DNA of 64,000 nt from JAGLOK01 sp963675575 (GCA_963675575.1 OY776378.1:434001-498000); one strand, 5' to 3'; numbered from the stretch's first letter, positions 33,097 through 42,903 are shown. Notes: generated by a model from the sequence alone, not told the origin. Numbers and translations: made by a program.

Positions 33097-34117
33097 TTGG
33101 TAGGCAAAATTATTGACGGCTTTGAATTGATAGATTTTAAAGGTAAAGGGTCATTTGGCTCTGTTTACCAATGTAAAACGATGAACAGATTTATGCGATG
33201 AAGATATTTGCTGCTGATTTTGTGTTTGCTGAATTTACAAAAGTAATGACAATAGGATTACAAGAGAAATTGAAGTCCTAAAAATGGTTGACTCCGCTTT
33301 TGTTGTGAAATATATATCTGATGGGAGTTTTATAGATAATGGGTGGAAGTATTTCTATGTTGTAATGGATTATTTAGATGGAGAAGATTTAGAAAATGTA
33401 CTAAAGAGATGCACATTCTCCGAAGAAGAAGCTATATCAATCTTTAATGCAATATTAAACGGTATTGATGCTATTCATAAGGCAAATTTAATACATAGGG
33501 ATTTGAAACCTGCTAATATATATTTACTAAGTAATGGTGATGTTAAAATACTAGACTTTGGTTTGTCAAAGTTGATTGACTTCACATCAATAACTAACAC
33601 TGGAGATCAACTTGGCACTCCGTTGTATATGTCCCCAGAGCAAATTAGCGATAGCAAAAATATAGACTACCGCTCCGATTATTATGCGCTTGGTGTGATT
33701 TTGTTCAAATTATTGACGAATACAACTCCATACGGCCATATCACTTCAAGAGAGGAACTCTATTATAAAATTAAAGTTGAGCCTCCTGTTTCAATAAGAA
33801 CGTTACTGCCAACAATCAATAATACGATAGACAATCTTGTAGACTTGCTTTTGCAAAAGGAAAACTATAAACATCCGAACTCTATAAGTAATATACAAAC
33901 TTATTTAAATGTTTCAGAAAGTACTCATGCGGATAAAACACTGACTACTTTTGTCCCCTCATTTTTTGTACGCCTATGGAATGAGAAAAAAGTATTAGAA
34001 GAATTTTATGCGGATGGCTTTTTAATAGAACATGCGATATTTCCAATTAATCACCAAGCCCGTCAAAAAAATCTATTGAACTTCTTAAAAAATGAAAAAA
34101 TAGATTTTGTAATCGAC
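33097..34117 (+). pseudogene. Ser/Thr kinase domain of a kinase-TGT-like fusion (decayed, IS-split)
   Basis: TTG 33097 with GGAGG 8 bases upstream starts LVGKIIDGFELIDFKGKGSFGSVYQC, the glycine loop of a Hanks-type kinase. One base is missing near 33190 (the next frame gives YAMKIFAADF with the ATP-binding lysine) and another near 33243 (the following frame gives NDNRITREIEVLKM). The rest is clean: HRDLKPANI, DFGLSKL, GTPLYMSPEQ, and SDYYALGVILFKLL. At 34117 an IS3 element enters after KIDFVID. Removing it with the CGAC duplication joins directly to PSTMRLAYDSY at 37230, so the kinase was the N-terminal half of a larger protein. As it stands it cannot be translated whole. Confidence 0.85.
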
Positions 34118-34183
34118 GGGAGTGTGTTAAAATTTCGGACAGCATGGTAAAAGAATTATAATATAAAGCAGGAGGGAAAAACC

Positions 34184-34486
34184 ATGCAAAAACACCGAAA
34201 CAAATATGACGAAGAATTCAAGAGAAATGCGGTTAAATTATCGTATGCAAGCCCAAAGAGCGTAAGGGAAATAGCCGACGATTTGGGAGTAGGAGTTAAC
34301 TTGCTTTACAACTGGCGGAAGAAGTACACGTCAGAAGGCGAGAAAACGGAAGCGGCGACATTGGAAGAGGAAGTAAAGAAGTTGCGACTAGAGAATGCAG
34401 AACTCAAAATTGAGCGTGACATGTTAAAAAAAGCCGCGGCCTACGTGTGTCCAGAAGAAGCAAGAAATTGTTTCAAGCTGTATTAA
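34184..34486 (+). CDS. IS3-family OrfA, interrupted by group II intron
   Basis: The HTH-containing first frame of an IS3-type element (EEFKRNAVKLSYASPKSVREIADDLGVGVNLLYNWRKKY spread over residues 10-48) followed by a leucine-zipper-like segment. The unspliced frame runs to 34486, but coding from 34445 is intron. Joining 34444 to 36302 gives LKKAAAY-FARQQK and a stop at 36320-36322, the usual OrfA end and a 93-residue protein. GGAGGG precedes the ATG. OrfA would bind the IS ends and, by -1 frameshifting, fuse with OrfB. Confidence 0.87.
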   Translation: MQKHRNKYDEEFKRNAVKLSYASPKSVREIADDLGVGVNLLYNWRKKYTSEGEKTEAATLEEEVKKLRLENAELKIERDMLKKAAAYVCPEEARNCFKLY

Positions 34487-36301
34487 AGATGAGAGGAGGT
34501 CTCTCAAAATCGATGTACAGGCATTGGTTTTAAATCACCTTAAGGTGCTGTTGTCAAAAGCGATGGTATTGAGCGTTAAGGAAAAGGCAGTTTTAACTGT
34601 CAGATGTGAGCTATGGAGACGAGCGCAAGCGAACCATTGAAGACGCTTCGAAAAGCTCAGATGTTATCAAAACCGAGGATGGTAAGGCTGCCTCGGGATA
34701 AGTTTGGAAGAAACCTGTTTACTGGCCAGACGGTAACCGGAGTAAAGGTGGCGTGAACATAGCTTAGGCTTTAATATGGAACTGGAGAACCTATAATTCT
34801 GATGGTAAGGGAAACGCCGCAAGTAACAGAAATTACGAGGGCAAAATACCAATGCGGAATATAGGGGCGGAACAGTTTGTAGTAGCGATGAAGCTATTGT
34901 AATGATGGTGGAGTGAAGGGACTGTATTATCCTGTTTTGAGAAAATGAGTCAACCATAAAATATGGGAGGAACCGAATGACCAAAACAAAGTCGTTCGAA
35001 ATACCAAAGAGATTAGTCTATCAAGCGTATAAGGAAGTAAAAGCGAACCAAGGAAGCGCCGGTATAGACGAAGTCTCGATAAAGGATTTCGAAAAGGACC
35101 TAAAGAGTAACCTGTATAAAATATGGAACAGAATGTCATCTGGCACATACTTTCCACCACCTGTAAAAGCTGTAGAAATCCCGAAGAAAAGCGGAGGTAT
35201 CAGGGTTCTGGGAATACCAACTGTTGCGGACAGAATAGCCCAAATGGTTGTTAAATTACACCTTGAGCCAAAAGTTGAAAGATACTTCTTAGAAGATTCC
35301 TATGGGTATAGACCAAACAAGTCAGCGCATGATGCTATAGCTGTAACGAGACGGCGGTGCTGGAAGTACGAGTGGGTACTTGAGTTTGATATTAAGGGAT
35401 TATTTGACAATATAGACCATGAGTTGCTAATAAAAGCGCTTATGAAACATACTCAATGCAAATGGGAACTGTTATATATAAACCGATGGCTCAAGGTACC
35501 GTTTCAGAATAATCAAGGTGTGAAAACAAGCAGAAATTCTGGCACACCGCAGGGCGGAGTTATTTCCCCGCTATTGGCTAATTTATTTATGCATTATGCT
35601 TTTGATGAATGGGTAAGAAGGAATAGACCACAAAATCCATGGGCAAGATATGCGGACGACGGGTTATTGCATTGTAAAACGGAGTGGGAAGCAAAGGAGC
35701 TGTTAAAACAATTAGACGAACGGTTTAAGCAGGTTGGACTAGAACTCAACAAAAGCAAAACCAAGATTGTATATTGTAAAGACAGCAACAGAAAAGGCGA
35801 TTATGAAAATACAGAGTTTAGTTTTTTAGGTTATACCTACAGACCGAGGAAAGCAAAAGGACGAAACGGAAAAGAGTTTACCAGTTTTCTTCCTGCGATA
35901 AGCAGTAAAGCGAAGAATCATATTAGGCAGGAAATCAGAGGTTGGCGATTGCTATGGATGACAAACAAAAGCATAGAAGAAATAGCTGAAAAGTACAATC
36001 CGATAATAAGAGGCTGGCTTAACTATTATGGCAAGTATGGAAAGATGGAATTATCTAAAGTAATTGAAAATGTAAATTTTCATCTTTGTTATTGGATAAG
36101 GAGAAAATACAAAAGGTACAAACACAAACCTTACCAATCAAGAAGCTTGTTAAGAAGAATAGCTCTGGAAAAACGAGACCTTTTTGCGCATTGGAAAGTA
36201 GGGATATTACCTATGGCTGGATAATAGGAGCCGTATGACACGAGAGTGTCACGTACGGTTCTGTGAGAGGCTGAGGGTGAGACTCCCTCGGTCTACTCGA
36301 C
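34445..36301 (+). mobile_element. Group II intron (1857 bp) inside IS3 orfA
   Basis: The 5-prime end is GTGTG (group II consensus GUGYG) and the 3-prime end is CTACTCGAC. Domain V is a textbook 34 bases at 36228-36261, starting GAGCCGTATG with its AGC triad, an 8-9 bp stem and the return strand CGTACGGTTC. Domain VI follows with stem CTGAGGGTGA/ CTCCCTCGG. Exact excision restores the IS3 orfA frame, so the boundaries are well supported. The intron encodes its own reverse transcriptase at 34977. Confidence 0.93.
34977..36224 (+). CDS. ltrA: Group II intron reverse transcriptase/maturase
   Basis: A 415-residue LtrA-type protein that helps the intron RNA splice and inserts it into DNA by reverse transcription. 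RT blocks are visible: NQGSAGIDEVSI, GIRVLGIPTVADRIAQM, LEFDIKGLFDNIDHELL, GTPQGGVISPLLANLF, the active site ARYADDGLL (about 225), and EFSFLGYTYRPR. The maturase (GIIM) domain has SIEEIAEKYNPIIRGWLNYYGKYGKM spread over residues about 335-362. There is no HNH endonuclease domain at the end, so mobility would be by the endonuclease-free route. The frame is intact and lies wholly in intron domain IV. Confidence 0.95.
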   Translation: MTKTKSFEIPKRLVYQAYKEVKANQGSAGIDEVSIKDFEKDLKSNLYKIWNRMSSGTYFPPPVKAVEIPKKSGGIRVLGIPTVADRIAQMVVKLHLEPKVERYFLEDSYGYRPNKSAHDAIAVTRRRCWKYEWVLEFDIKGLFDNIDHELLIKALMKHTQCKWELLYINRWLKVPFQNNQGVKTSRNSGTPQGGVISPLLANLFMHYAFDEWVRRNRPQNPWARYADDGLLHCKTEWEAKELLKQLDERFKQVGLELNKSKTKIVYCKDSNRKGDYENTEFSFLGYTYRPRKAKGRNGKEFTSFLPAISSKAKNHIRQEIRGWRLLWMTNKSIEEIAEKYNPIIRGWLNYYGKYGKMELSKVIENVNFHLCYWIRRKYKRYKHKPYQSRSLLRRIALEKRDLFAHWKVGILPMAG

Positions 36302-36318
36302 TTTGCAAGACAACAAAA

Positions 36319-37196
36319 GTGAAATATCAATTCATTTTTGAACAGGAAGAACACCCCGAAAGAAAGTGGGCCGATATATTAGGGGTATCCCGAAGCGGAT
36401 ATTATGCTTGGAAAAGAAGTAGAGAAGAAAGAGCAAAGCTTGAGGAAGAATATATCGAGCTGGTAAGAAAGATATTTAAAGAAGGCAAAGGGACATACGG
36501 AGCGAACCGAATATGCGGACTAATGCGAAAAAGTGGCCATAAGGCAAGCTTCTATAAGGTAAGAGATATTATGGAACGGCAGGGCTTGCGCTGTGTGCAC
36601 TGCAAAAGGCGTCAGAGATCGTTAACTAACAGCCGGAAATCGCGCGGAGAAGGATATCCTAATCTGGTACGGGAATGGAGATAACGGAACCACTGCAAGT
36701 ATTGACAAGCGATATCAGCTACATACGGACAGGAGCGGGCTTTGATTACATATGCCAAATACTTGACATAAAAAGCGGAGTTGTATTGGCCGAAAGCATG
36801 AGCGAGCGCATGAAAGCGGAACTGGTAACAAAAACAATAAGAAAAGCAATCAAAAGATGGCGGCTGCCGAAAGATTGTATTTTCCACAGTGATAGAGGCA
36901 GCCAGTATACATCGGAAAAAGTGAAGAACCTTCTTGCATCAAACGGCATACGCCAGAGCTTTTCACGAGTAGGGATGCCGGGGGATAATGCATGGAGTGA
37001 AAGCTTCTTTGCGAATCTCAAAAAAGAGACAGTACACTGGATACACTTTCGAACCAGAGAAGAAGCCAGGCAAAGAATTTTTGAACACATAGAAGGATTC
37101 TATAATACAAAGAGAGTACAAAAACGACTAGGTTATCTTAGCCCTATGCAGTGGCTGAAGCAATGGGAACAGAAGCAATTAGAATGTGTTGCTTAG
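36319..37196 (+). pseudogene. IS3-family OrfB transposase, frameshifted
   Basis: The frame from about 36319 gives KYQFIFEQEEHPERKWADILGVSRSGYYAW, the HTH_21 part of OrfB, and stops at 36684 after PNLVREWR. The next frame from 36675 takes over at MEITEPLQVLTSDISYI with the first catalytic aspartate, then FHSDRGSQY and the glutamate in NAWSESFF. One missing A in a GGGAATGG run (from GGGAAATGG) explains the break. The N-terminal part overlaps the OrfA stop, as in normal IS3 elements. This copy should not transpose on its own. Confidence 0.85.
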
Positions 37197-37229
37197 TAAA
37201 CTGTCCGAAAAAGTGTTGACGTTCCCGAC

Positions 37230-38258
37230 CCCTCTACTATGAGATTGGCTTATGATTCATACTCTGATGTAAAAGGACTCATTTCTTTACCCTATGCGCC
37301 GAAGGACTTGAGTAGATTAGAATTAGATGATTTAAACACTTATATTCAAAAGTAGAAATATGTTAAGTTAGTTGTTGATGAACAGCCTAAACACAATCCT
37401 CCATACATTGTTTCACCATTCCATATAAGTAACATTTCAAATTCTGTAAAAATAAAAACGGATTCAAATGAAAATTGGTTTAGCTTAGATATGAAACTAG
37501 CTAATGAAACAAGAGACTATCTCAACAAAGTAGGTTATGAGGGAAAATTAGTTTCTGGAGTTTGTATCAAAACAGATATTCTAACAACTAGATCCGAAAA
37601 AGAATACTTCTTGAATGTTTTATCATCCCTAGGTTGTGATGAACACTGGGTATACGTTGATTGTATAAACAATAACTCTAATTATTCGCAGCTTTATAAT
37701 TATGCTAACGCCTTGCTAGAATTGCAAAAGTCAACGACTAAACCTGTAATTGCCGGACGAATAGGAGCGTTTGGCTTGGTTTTATTGGCGTTTGGCTTGT
37801 ATGGATTTGAGTCCGGAACATCAAGATTTGAGTCTTTTTATGAAGATTTATACAAGGAAACTACTGAGCCATATAATATGTATGTTAGATATTATTTTCC
37901 GGAGCTATTAATTAATGTGGCGATTGAACGAAAAAACCCTGCAAAAATCATTCAACTGCTGTCAACAAAAACTGGGCAAAATATAGGCTGTTCCTGCCCC
38001 TACTGTAAAAATCAAAACCCTGCGAATTTAATTGGAGATGGATTGACAAGAAAGCATTTCTTGTTTAGGCGAAATGAAGAAAATGAAGAAATTAGAAAAA
38101 TTAGTTTAATTAAAGAAAGGGTAGACTTTGTAGAGCAAAGAATAAAAAATGCTATACACAAATACTAAAATTTGAAACCTATTTTCAAGGATGATGATTC
38201 TAGGTTTTTAAAAGTGTGGCTTGATGTAATTGAAAAATTGAGAAAGGAGTGGTTATGA
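37230..38258 (+). pseudogene. TGT-like domain of the split kinase fusion gene
   Basis: Continues the 33097 gene after the IS3. The frame begins PSTMRLAYDSYSDVKGLISLPYAPKD, has a TAG at 37353-37355 within IQK-stop-KYVKLVVDEQ, runs to a TAA at 38166-38168, and in the same frame on to NLKPIFKDDDSRFLKVWLDVIEKL with a stop at 38256-38258. The body has barrel-like strands (IAGRIGAFGLVLLAFGLYG) and near the end CSCPYCKN ... TRKHFLFRR, which resembles the zinc site of tRNA-guanine transglycosylases (C-x-C-x-x-C ... H). I infer a TGT/archaeosine-TGT-like fold. The longest single open stretch starts at ATG 37491. Confidence 0.7.
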
Positions 38259-38924
38259 AAATATGTTGGAAATAGATATAGTAAATAAAATCAATAGCTA
38301 TTTGGAGCGTAATGGTGTTCGTTATTCAAACGAATTACGAATGGGTGTCGGTATTACTGATATATCATTAAATATCGGTGCTAACTACAGACTTAAACCA
38401 ATAAGTGATTATTTTCTGTTGTCCATTTTAACCTTTGTAGAAAGGAAGCATGTAGTTTCGTTTGATGAAATAAAAAAGAGTTTTTATTAACCATAGCACG
38501 CGTTAAGCAGTACGTATTTGCATTAGCTAATATGAGTTTAGTAAAAATTAATAATCAGCTTGTAAAAGCTATTAAGAATATTTTTTCAACCAAACTGGGT
38601 ACAACAATATCCATTGAAGCGAAACTAAGGGATTGGAAGGGGGCACTTTTACAAGCATAACGTTATTTGTGTTTTTCTGATTATGCTTATGTAGCTATGC
38701 CAGACACCTATATAAAAAATGTCGATACAAACCTTTTTATTCGATCAGGCATAGGTCTTTTGTTGGTAGCAGAAAAAATAGTAGAAGAAGTTATTCCTGC
38801 AAAAAAATCTGCCACTTACGAATTTATACAGAAATATTTAATCACCTCTAAAATTATCGAAAAGTACGCTGATGTAGAAAAAAAGCACCTAAGAAGAAGT
38901 ATTTTTACTCCCTATACTCTTTAG
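38255..38924 (+). pseudogene. Decayed PD-(D/E)XK-like nuclease-fold gene
   Basis: Its ATG at 38255 overlaps the TGA of the kinase-TGT gene (ATGA) with AAAGGAG upstream, so it was the next gene of that operon. It now needs three frames: MKIC, then LEIDIVNKINSYLERNGVRYSNELRMGVGITDISLNIG (38263-38490, split here for description), then IARVKQYVFALANMSLVKI, then IEAKLRDWKGALLQA, a TAA at 38658, and RYLCFSDYAYVAMP to 38924. The order NEL...TDIS...EAK...W..AL.QA..Y..F...YV is the pattern of small PD-(D/E)XK proteins. Two single-base losses and one nonsense change account for all breaks. Confidence 0.6.
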
Positions 38925-38955
38925 GCAGTATGAATGAAATCATAATAATAAGTTT

Positions 38956-38992
38956 AAAAAGGATATTGACATTCCAGGTCAATATCCTTTTT
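38956..38992. terminator. Strong intrinsic terminator
   Basis: AAAAAGGATATTGAC (38956-38970) and its exact complement GTCAATATCCTTTTT (38978-38992) form a 15-bp stem with a 7-base loop, with A-run before and T-run after, so it may work in both directions. It closes the decayed kinase/nuclease operon. Confidence 0.85.
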
Positions 38993-39009
38993 AATTTATA
39001 CGTTCAGAA

Positions 39010-39375
39010 ATGATTGTATATCTTTTTGAATCTGGAGAAAAAGGAGGAGCTAGGTCACAAGTTTTGATAGTTACAACTGCAATGGACATGAATGTAAAAA
39101 CTCTTTATAAGATAATAAAGGCAAGATGGAACATAGATAATCGAGTATTCAATAATCTTAAAAATAATGCAAATCTAAATCATTGCTTTGTTCATGGAGG
39201 TAATGCAGCAGAAGCAGTTCTTTATCTAATGTTCGTAGCATCAAATTTGTTTCAGCTATTTAAAGTGCGGCGACTTAAAAATCATATATCAGTACAAAAA
39301 GAATTGGTTCGGTTATTACTCAAAGGTCTATATTTTTCTGCAAAGCATGAGACTCTGATTATGGATACTGGATAA
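39010..39375 (+). pseudogene. DDE transposase C-terminal remnant
   Basis: A 121-residue frame with no proper start site. The segment ARWNIDNRVFNNLKNNANLNHCFVHGGNAAEAVLYLMFVASNLFQLFKVRR (residues about 38-88) matches the C-terminal part of IS4/ISNCY-like transposases, including the glutamate-region pattern RW.I.N..F..LK. The catalytic N-terminal portion is gone. It marks an old insertion between the decayed defence genes and the sugar-utilisation cargo. Confidence 0.65.
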
Positions 39376-39529
39376 TCAAACTAAAAGTAAATATTGTAAT
39401 ATCAAAACCCTATCAACTTGGGGAAAGGGGCAGTATACTCATATTCAGATTTTTTGAAGTATTTCTGTCACCTTATAGCAAAATTATGGTAAAATGTTAT
39501 GAGCTATTGAGTAAATGCGAAATTGCTCC

Positions 39530-40690
39530 TCATTTATTGTACCGTATATCAATTCGATACGCCCTTGGTGTTGTCCCTGTATATTTTTTGAATATGCTTT
39601 GAAAATAATGTTGATCAGAAAAGCCTAACCGATTAGAAATTGCCAAAATTGAAAGGTTAGTGTTTTCGAGAAGACGTTTGGCTTCATCTGTTTTTTTTTG
39701 TGATATATAATTTGAAATTGTAATACCTGTCTTTTGCTTAAATACTCGACTAAGATAAGATGGGTTCATATCTAAATCATTGGCGATATCACTTAATCTA
39801 ATTTTATCATTTATGTGATTTAATATGTAACGACAAACTCGGATTGCAATTGCTGAATTGTACGGAATCAACTGTAGTTTAGCTGTTCTTCGTGTATAGT
39901 CCATAAACATATGTTGAATTAAATTAAGTATTTCGTGATAGTTGTTTAGCTTCTCTAGCTTCACAATATATTCATCAAAAATAGTAATCGCAGTAGTGTA
40001 ATCTAGGCCTCCTTTTATTGCGGCCCTAGAAACAAGAGATGCGGACATAATAAATGTGTTTTTAAATGACTGGACTGCATTTTCTGCTAATTTCCCGAAA
40101 TCCGAAACGTTAGCGTTAGAAGGATATATAATTCTTTTCATTTCAGAAACATCACCGGTTTCTACAGAGAATAAAAGATTCTTCTCTATTTTATCATCTA
40201 AATGATTAATGAATGGTAAATTAGGTGTATTAAAAGACTTTGGTGTGGCAATATCCGGGTATGATACTTGTATTGCGTTGTTAGGTGTATCATGCCCTAT
40301 AATGTTCTTAATAAACAATAATGCAGAAATAAAGCGCTCTTTGTTACATGTAGGCATATTACGAAACCAACGCATTACCTCGCTTTCATGGCGGTTATCT
40401 TGCTGTAGCAAAAATAAAATATCCTTTGCAATCTTGTGTGTGCATTTGTAAAAAAGCACTGGGCCAATTACAATTTTTTTATCTTCAAAGGCAATATATC
40501 CACATAACATATAATCGGGTGTTATGGTGTAGAAAACACCATTTTGAGCTAACCTTAACTTTTTCATAATGATATATGCTGGATTAGGATGGAATGTTCC
40601 ATACTCGCATATTAACTTTTCACCTTCATACATTGCAATAGGTATCCCTGTCGATGTACTTAATTGCTGAAGCAGCTTAACTATATCCAT
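39530..40690 (-). CDS. AraC-family transcriptional regulator
   Basis: A 386-residue regulator with an N-terminal sensor part, middle linker, and a C-terminal double-HTH AraC domain (about 285-383): YILNHINDKIRLSDIANDLDMNPSYLSRVFKQKTG, then LAISNRLGFSDQHYFQSIFKKYTGTTPRAYR, split here for description. It is divergent from the hydrolase-MFS-arabinofuranosidase genes. The shared upstream region holds two direct repeats 20 bp apart that are plausible binding half-sites. It probably activates the sugar genes in response to a plant-derived pentose; the ligand is not shown by the sequence. Confidence 0.9.
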   Translation of the reverse strand: MDIVKLLQQLSTSTGIPIAMYEGEKLICEYGTFHPNPAYIIMKKLRLAQNGVFYTITPDYMLCGYIAFEDKKIVIGPVLFYKCTHKIAKDILFLLQQDNRHESEVMRWFRNMPTCNKERFISALLFIKNIIGHDTPNNAIQVSYPDIATPKSFNTPNLPFINHLDDKIEKNLLFSVETGDVSEMKRIIYPSNANVSDFGKLAENAVQSFKNTFIMSASLVSRAAIKGGLDYTTAITIFDEYIVKLEKLNNYHEILNLIQHMFMDYTRRTAKLQLIPYNSAIAIRVCRYILNHINDKIRLSDIANDLDMNPSYLSRVFKQKTGITISNYISQKKTDEAKRLLENTNLSILAISNRLGFSDQHYFQSIFKKYTGTTPRAYRIDIRYNK

Positions 40691-40715
40691 AAAAATCCTT
40701 ACTTTTTTGTTTTAT

Positions 40716-40746
40716 GTAAATATATTATAACAAAAGTAAATATATT
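40716..40746 (+). promoter_or_regulatory. AraC-type operator: two direct repeats, 20-bp phased
   Basis: GTAAATATATT occurs at 40716-40726 and again at 40736-40746, in the same orientation and 20 bp apart, close to two helical turns. A TATAAT box is at 40772-40777, so the second repeat is near the -35 position of the hydrolase promoter, which is how AraC-type activators usually bind. Confidence 0.65.
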
Positions 40747-40813
40747 TGTATATCAAAAAGAACGATAGGAATATAATGATGACTATAAATACGTTTTAAC
40801 CTTAGGAGAATGC

Positions 40814-42823
40814 ATGCAACAAGAACAAAAATTGAAACTTTATCGTCCAAGCGATGACCCAAATTTTACCTCTGCATATGTAGATAAAGAGGAATGGCGA
40901 GATGAACCTTTACTTCATTTATATGTTCATGGAGGTTTTGAAGGAACAAATACACGCTTTTCTTTTTATTTTCCACCAAAAGAACAATATAAAAAAAAGT
41001 TTTTTCACTTAGTTACCCCAGTACAAGGTAGCGAGGATGCATCTCAAGGACTTAAAGGTGATGAAGATAGCATAGGATTTGCTGTTTCGAATGGTGCATA
41101 CTTTGTGGAATCAAATATGGGCGGAGATGATTCTGACTTTACAATGTTATATCGATCTAGTGCGGCTGTTGCTGAATATTCACGCAGTGTAGCTACCAGA
41201 TTATTTGGTAATCATCGTCCATTTGGCTATATTTATGGCGGTAGTGGTGGTGCTTTTAAGACTATATCATGTGTAGAGCAAACGATGGATATTTGGGATG
41301 GCTCAGTGCCATTTGTAATTGGATCGCCTATGTCTATTCCTAATATGTTTACCGTACGTGTGCACGCAATGCGTATATTGCGTAATAAGTTTCCTGATAT
41401 TATTGATGCGATAGAACCAGGTGGAAGCGGCAATATGTTTGAGACTTTAAATGATGAAGAAAAAGCAGCACTTGAAGAAGCAACACGTTTAGGTTTTCCT
41501 CCTAGAGCATGGTTTTCTCATAATCAAATAGGAGATGGAGCGCTTCCGGTTTTGCTGTATGCAATAGATCAGATGGATCCTTCCTACTATGAGGATTTTT
41601 GGACAAAGCCGGGGTATCTTGGTTCTGATCCAAATGGGTCAGCTCTCCGAGACAGATTTCGGTTCGAGACGACTGTTACGTCTCTTCATCTTCCGAAGGA
41701 AAGTTATCATACTGAGGATATGGGGGTTGATGAGGCGTGGCAGACTTTGGCACATCGCTATGAATTTATGCCAGTTATCCAACTGAAAGATACCCCTAAA
41801 GATGCATCATATATTGATGGAACAAAAATAACCTTTACATCTGGTTCAGCAAAAGGTATTTCTTTTCCATTAGAGAAACTAGAAGGAAACAAAGTGACTA
41901 TAGGCGCTGCATTCGGCATGGGAGATATCGTTGCTATTTTAAACAATGTAAAAGAAGATGATACACTGATTTTGGACAATTCTGACTATATCGCAATCCA
42001 AACGTATCATCGTCATCAAGTACCTGGAGATGATTATCCTGCATGGAACCAATTCCGAGACGAAAAAGGAGACCCTATATATCCTCAGCGTCCTATCATT
42101 ATTGGGCCGATTATTGCCTACTCAGGTGCGGGATCTGTGCAAAGCGGGAAAATACATGGAAAAATGATAGTTGTGGCATCGTTGCTTGATGAAAGTGCAT
42201 TTCCTTGGCAGGCAGATTGGTATCGTACAAAGATAACAGAAGAGCTATGCGATAAAACAGATGATAATTTTCGTTTATGGTATAACGACAATGCAATGCA
42301 TGGTGGCGATTATGATCCTGAGCGCAGTCTCCATATAGTCAGTTATCAAGGTGCGTTGAATCAAGCGCTATTGGATGTGAGTTCTTGGGTAGAAGAGGGA
42401 ATTATACCTCAGCCAAACACGGAATACACCATAGTTAATGCTCAGGTAGAAGTACCAGATAGAGCTATCGAAAGGAAAGGGATTCAACCTGTTGTGACAC
42501 TATATGCAGACGGAAAGACTAAAGGTATATTTAGCAAAGGTGATATAGTTTGCTTTGAAGGACAGATAGAAGTGCCATCACAATCTGGCAGGATAACATA
42601 TGCTGAATTTGACTTTGAAGGTAGTGCAGAATACAAGGATAAAGGCAATATAGAATATTTAGATGATGAAGGCTCTACAGCGAAGATTACAGCAACGCAT
42701 ATATTTAAAAATGCAGGAACTTACTTTCCTGTGCTCCGCGTGGCAGCAAATCGAACTGGTGACAGAGACAATATTTATACTCAGGTAAAAAATCTTGCTC
42801 GAGTTCGTGTGATTATAAATTAA
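40814..42823 (+). CDS. Putative alpha/beta hydrolase with C-terminal PKD/Ig-like domain
   Basis: A 669-residue protein without a signal peptide. The nucleophile elbow appears as GYIYGGSGGAFKT (about 138-150), the G-x-S-x-G type of tannase/feruloyl-esterase-like alpha/beta hydrolases, with oxyanion-type HLYVHGGFEGTN early on and an acid/histidine region near HGGDYDPERSLHIVSYQG (about 495). The last 100 residues (FSKGDIVCFEGQIEVPSQSG, THIFKNAGTYFPVLRVAANR) look like a PKD/Ig fold. Its place before an MFS importer and a GH51 arabinofuranosidase suggests removal of ester groups from arabinose-containing oligosaccharides, which is inference. RBS TAGGAG. Confidence 0.65.
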   Translation: MQQEQKLKLYRPSDDPNFTSAYVDKEEWRDEPLLHLYVHGGFEGTNTRFSFYFPPKEQYKKKFFHLVTPVQGSEDASQGLKGDEDSIGFAVSNGAYFVESNMGGDDSDFTMLYRSSAAVAEYSRSVATRLFGNHRPFGYIYGGSGGAFKTISCVEQTMDIWDGSVPFVIGSPMSIPNMFTVRVHAMRILRNKFPDIIDAIEPGGSGNMFETLNDEEKAALEEATRLGFPPRAWFSHNQIGDGALPVLLYAIDQMDPSYYEDFWTKPGYLGSDPNGSALRDRFRFETTVTSLHLPKESYHTEDMGVDEAWQTLAHRYEFMPVIQLKDTPKDASYIDGTKITFTSGSAKGISFPLEKLEGNKVTIGAAFGMGDIVAILNNVKEDDTLILDNSDYIAIQTYHRHQVPGDDYPAWNQFRDEKGDPIYPQRPIIIGPIIAYSGAGSVQSGKIHGKMIVVASLLDESAFPWQADWYRTKITEELCDKTDDNFRLWYNDNAMHGGDYDPERSLHIVSYQGALNQALLDVSSWVEEGIIPQPNTEYTIVNAQVEVPDRAIERKGIQPVVTLYADGKTKGIFSKGDIVCFEGQIEVPSQSGRITYAEFDFEGSAEYKDKGNIEYLDDEGSTAKITATHIFKNAGTYFPVLRVAANRTGDRDNIYTQVKNLARVRVIIN

Positions 42824-42903
42824 TTAATCTAGAAACAGAGTTAAATTTTATTAAAATAACATTATACTATCAGTATAAACAACAACAAATTATGAGGTGT
42901 AAC

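Larger units (their letters stand above)
34118..37225 (+). mobile_element. IS3-family element carrying a group II intron
   Basis: Bounded by CGAC at 34114-34117 and CGAC at 37226-37229, a 4-bp target duplication. The ends share the inner inverted repeat TTTCGGACAG (left, 34133-34142) and CTGTCCGAAA (right, 37201-37210); outer bases match only partly. The right end agrees exactly with the fragment at 1-439. Inside are OrfA, interrupted by a group II intron of 1857 bases, and a frameshifted OrfB. Without the intron the element is 1251 bases, a normal IS3 size. Confidence 0.9.
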
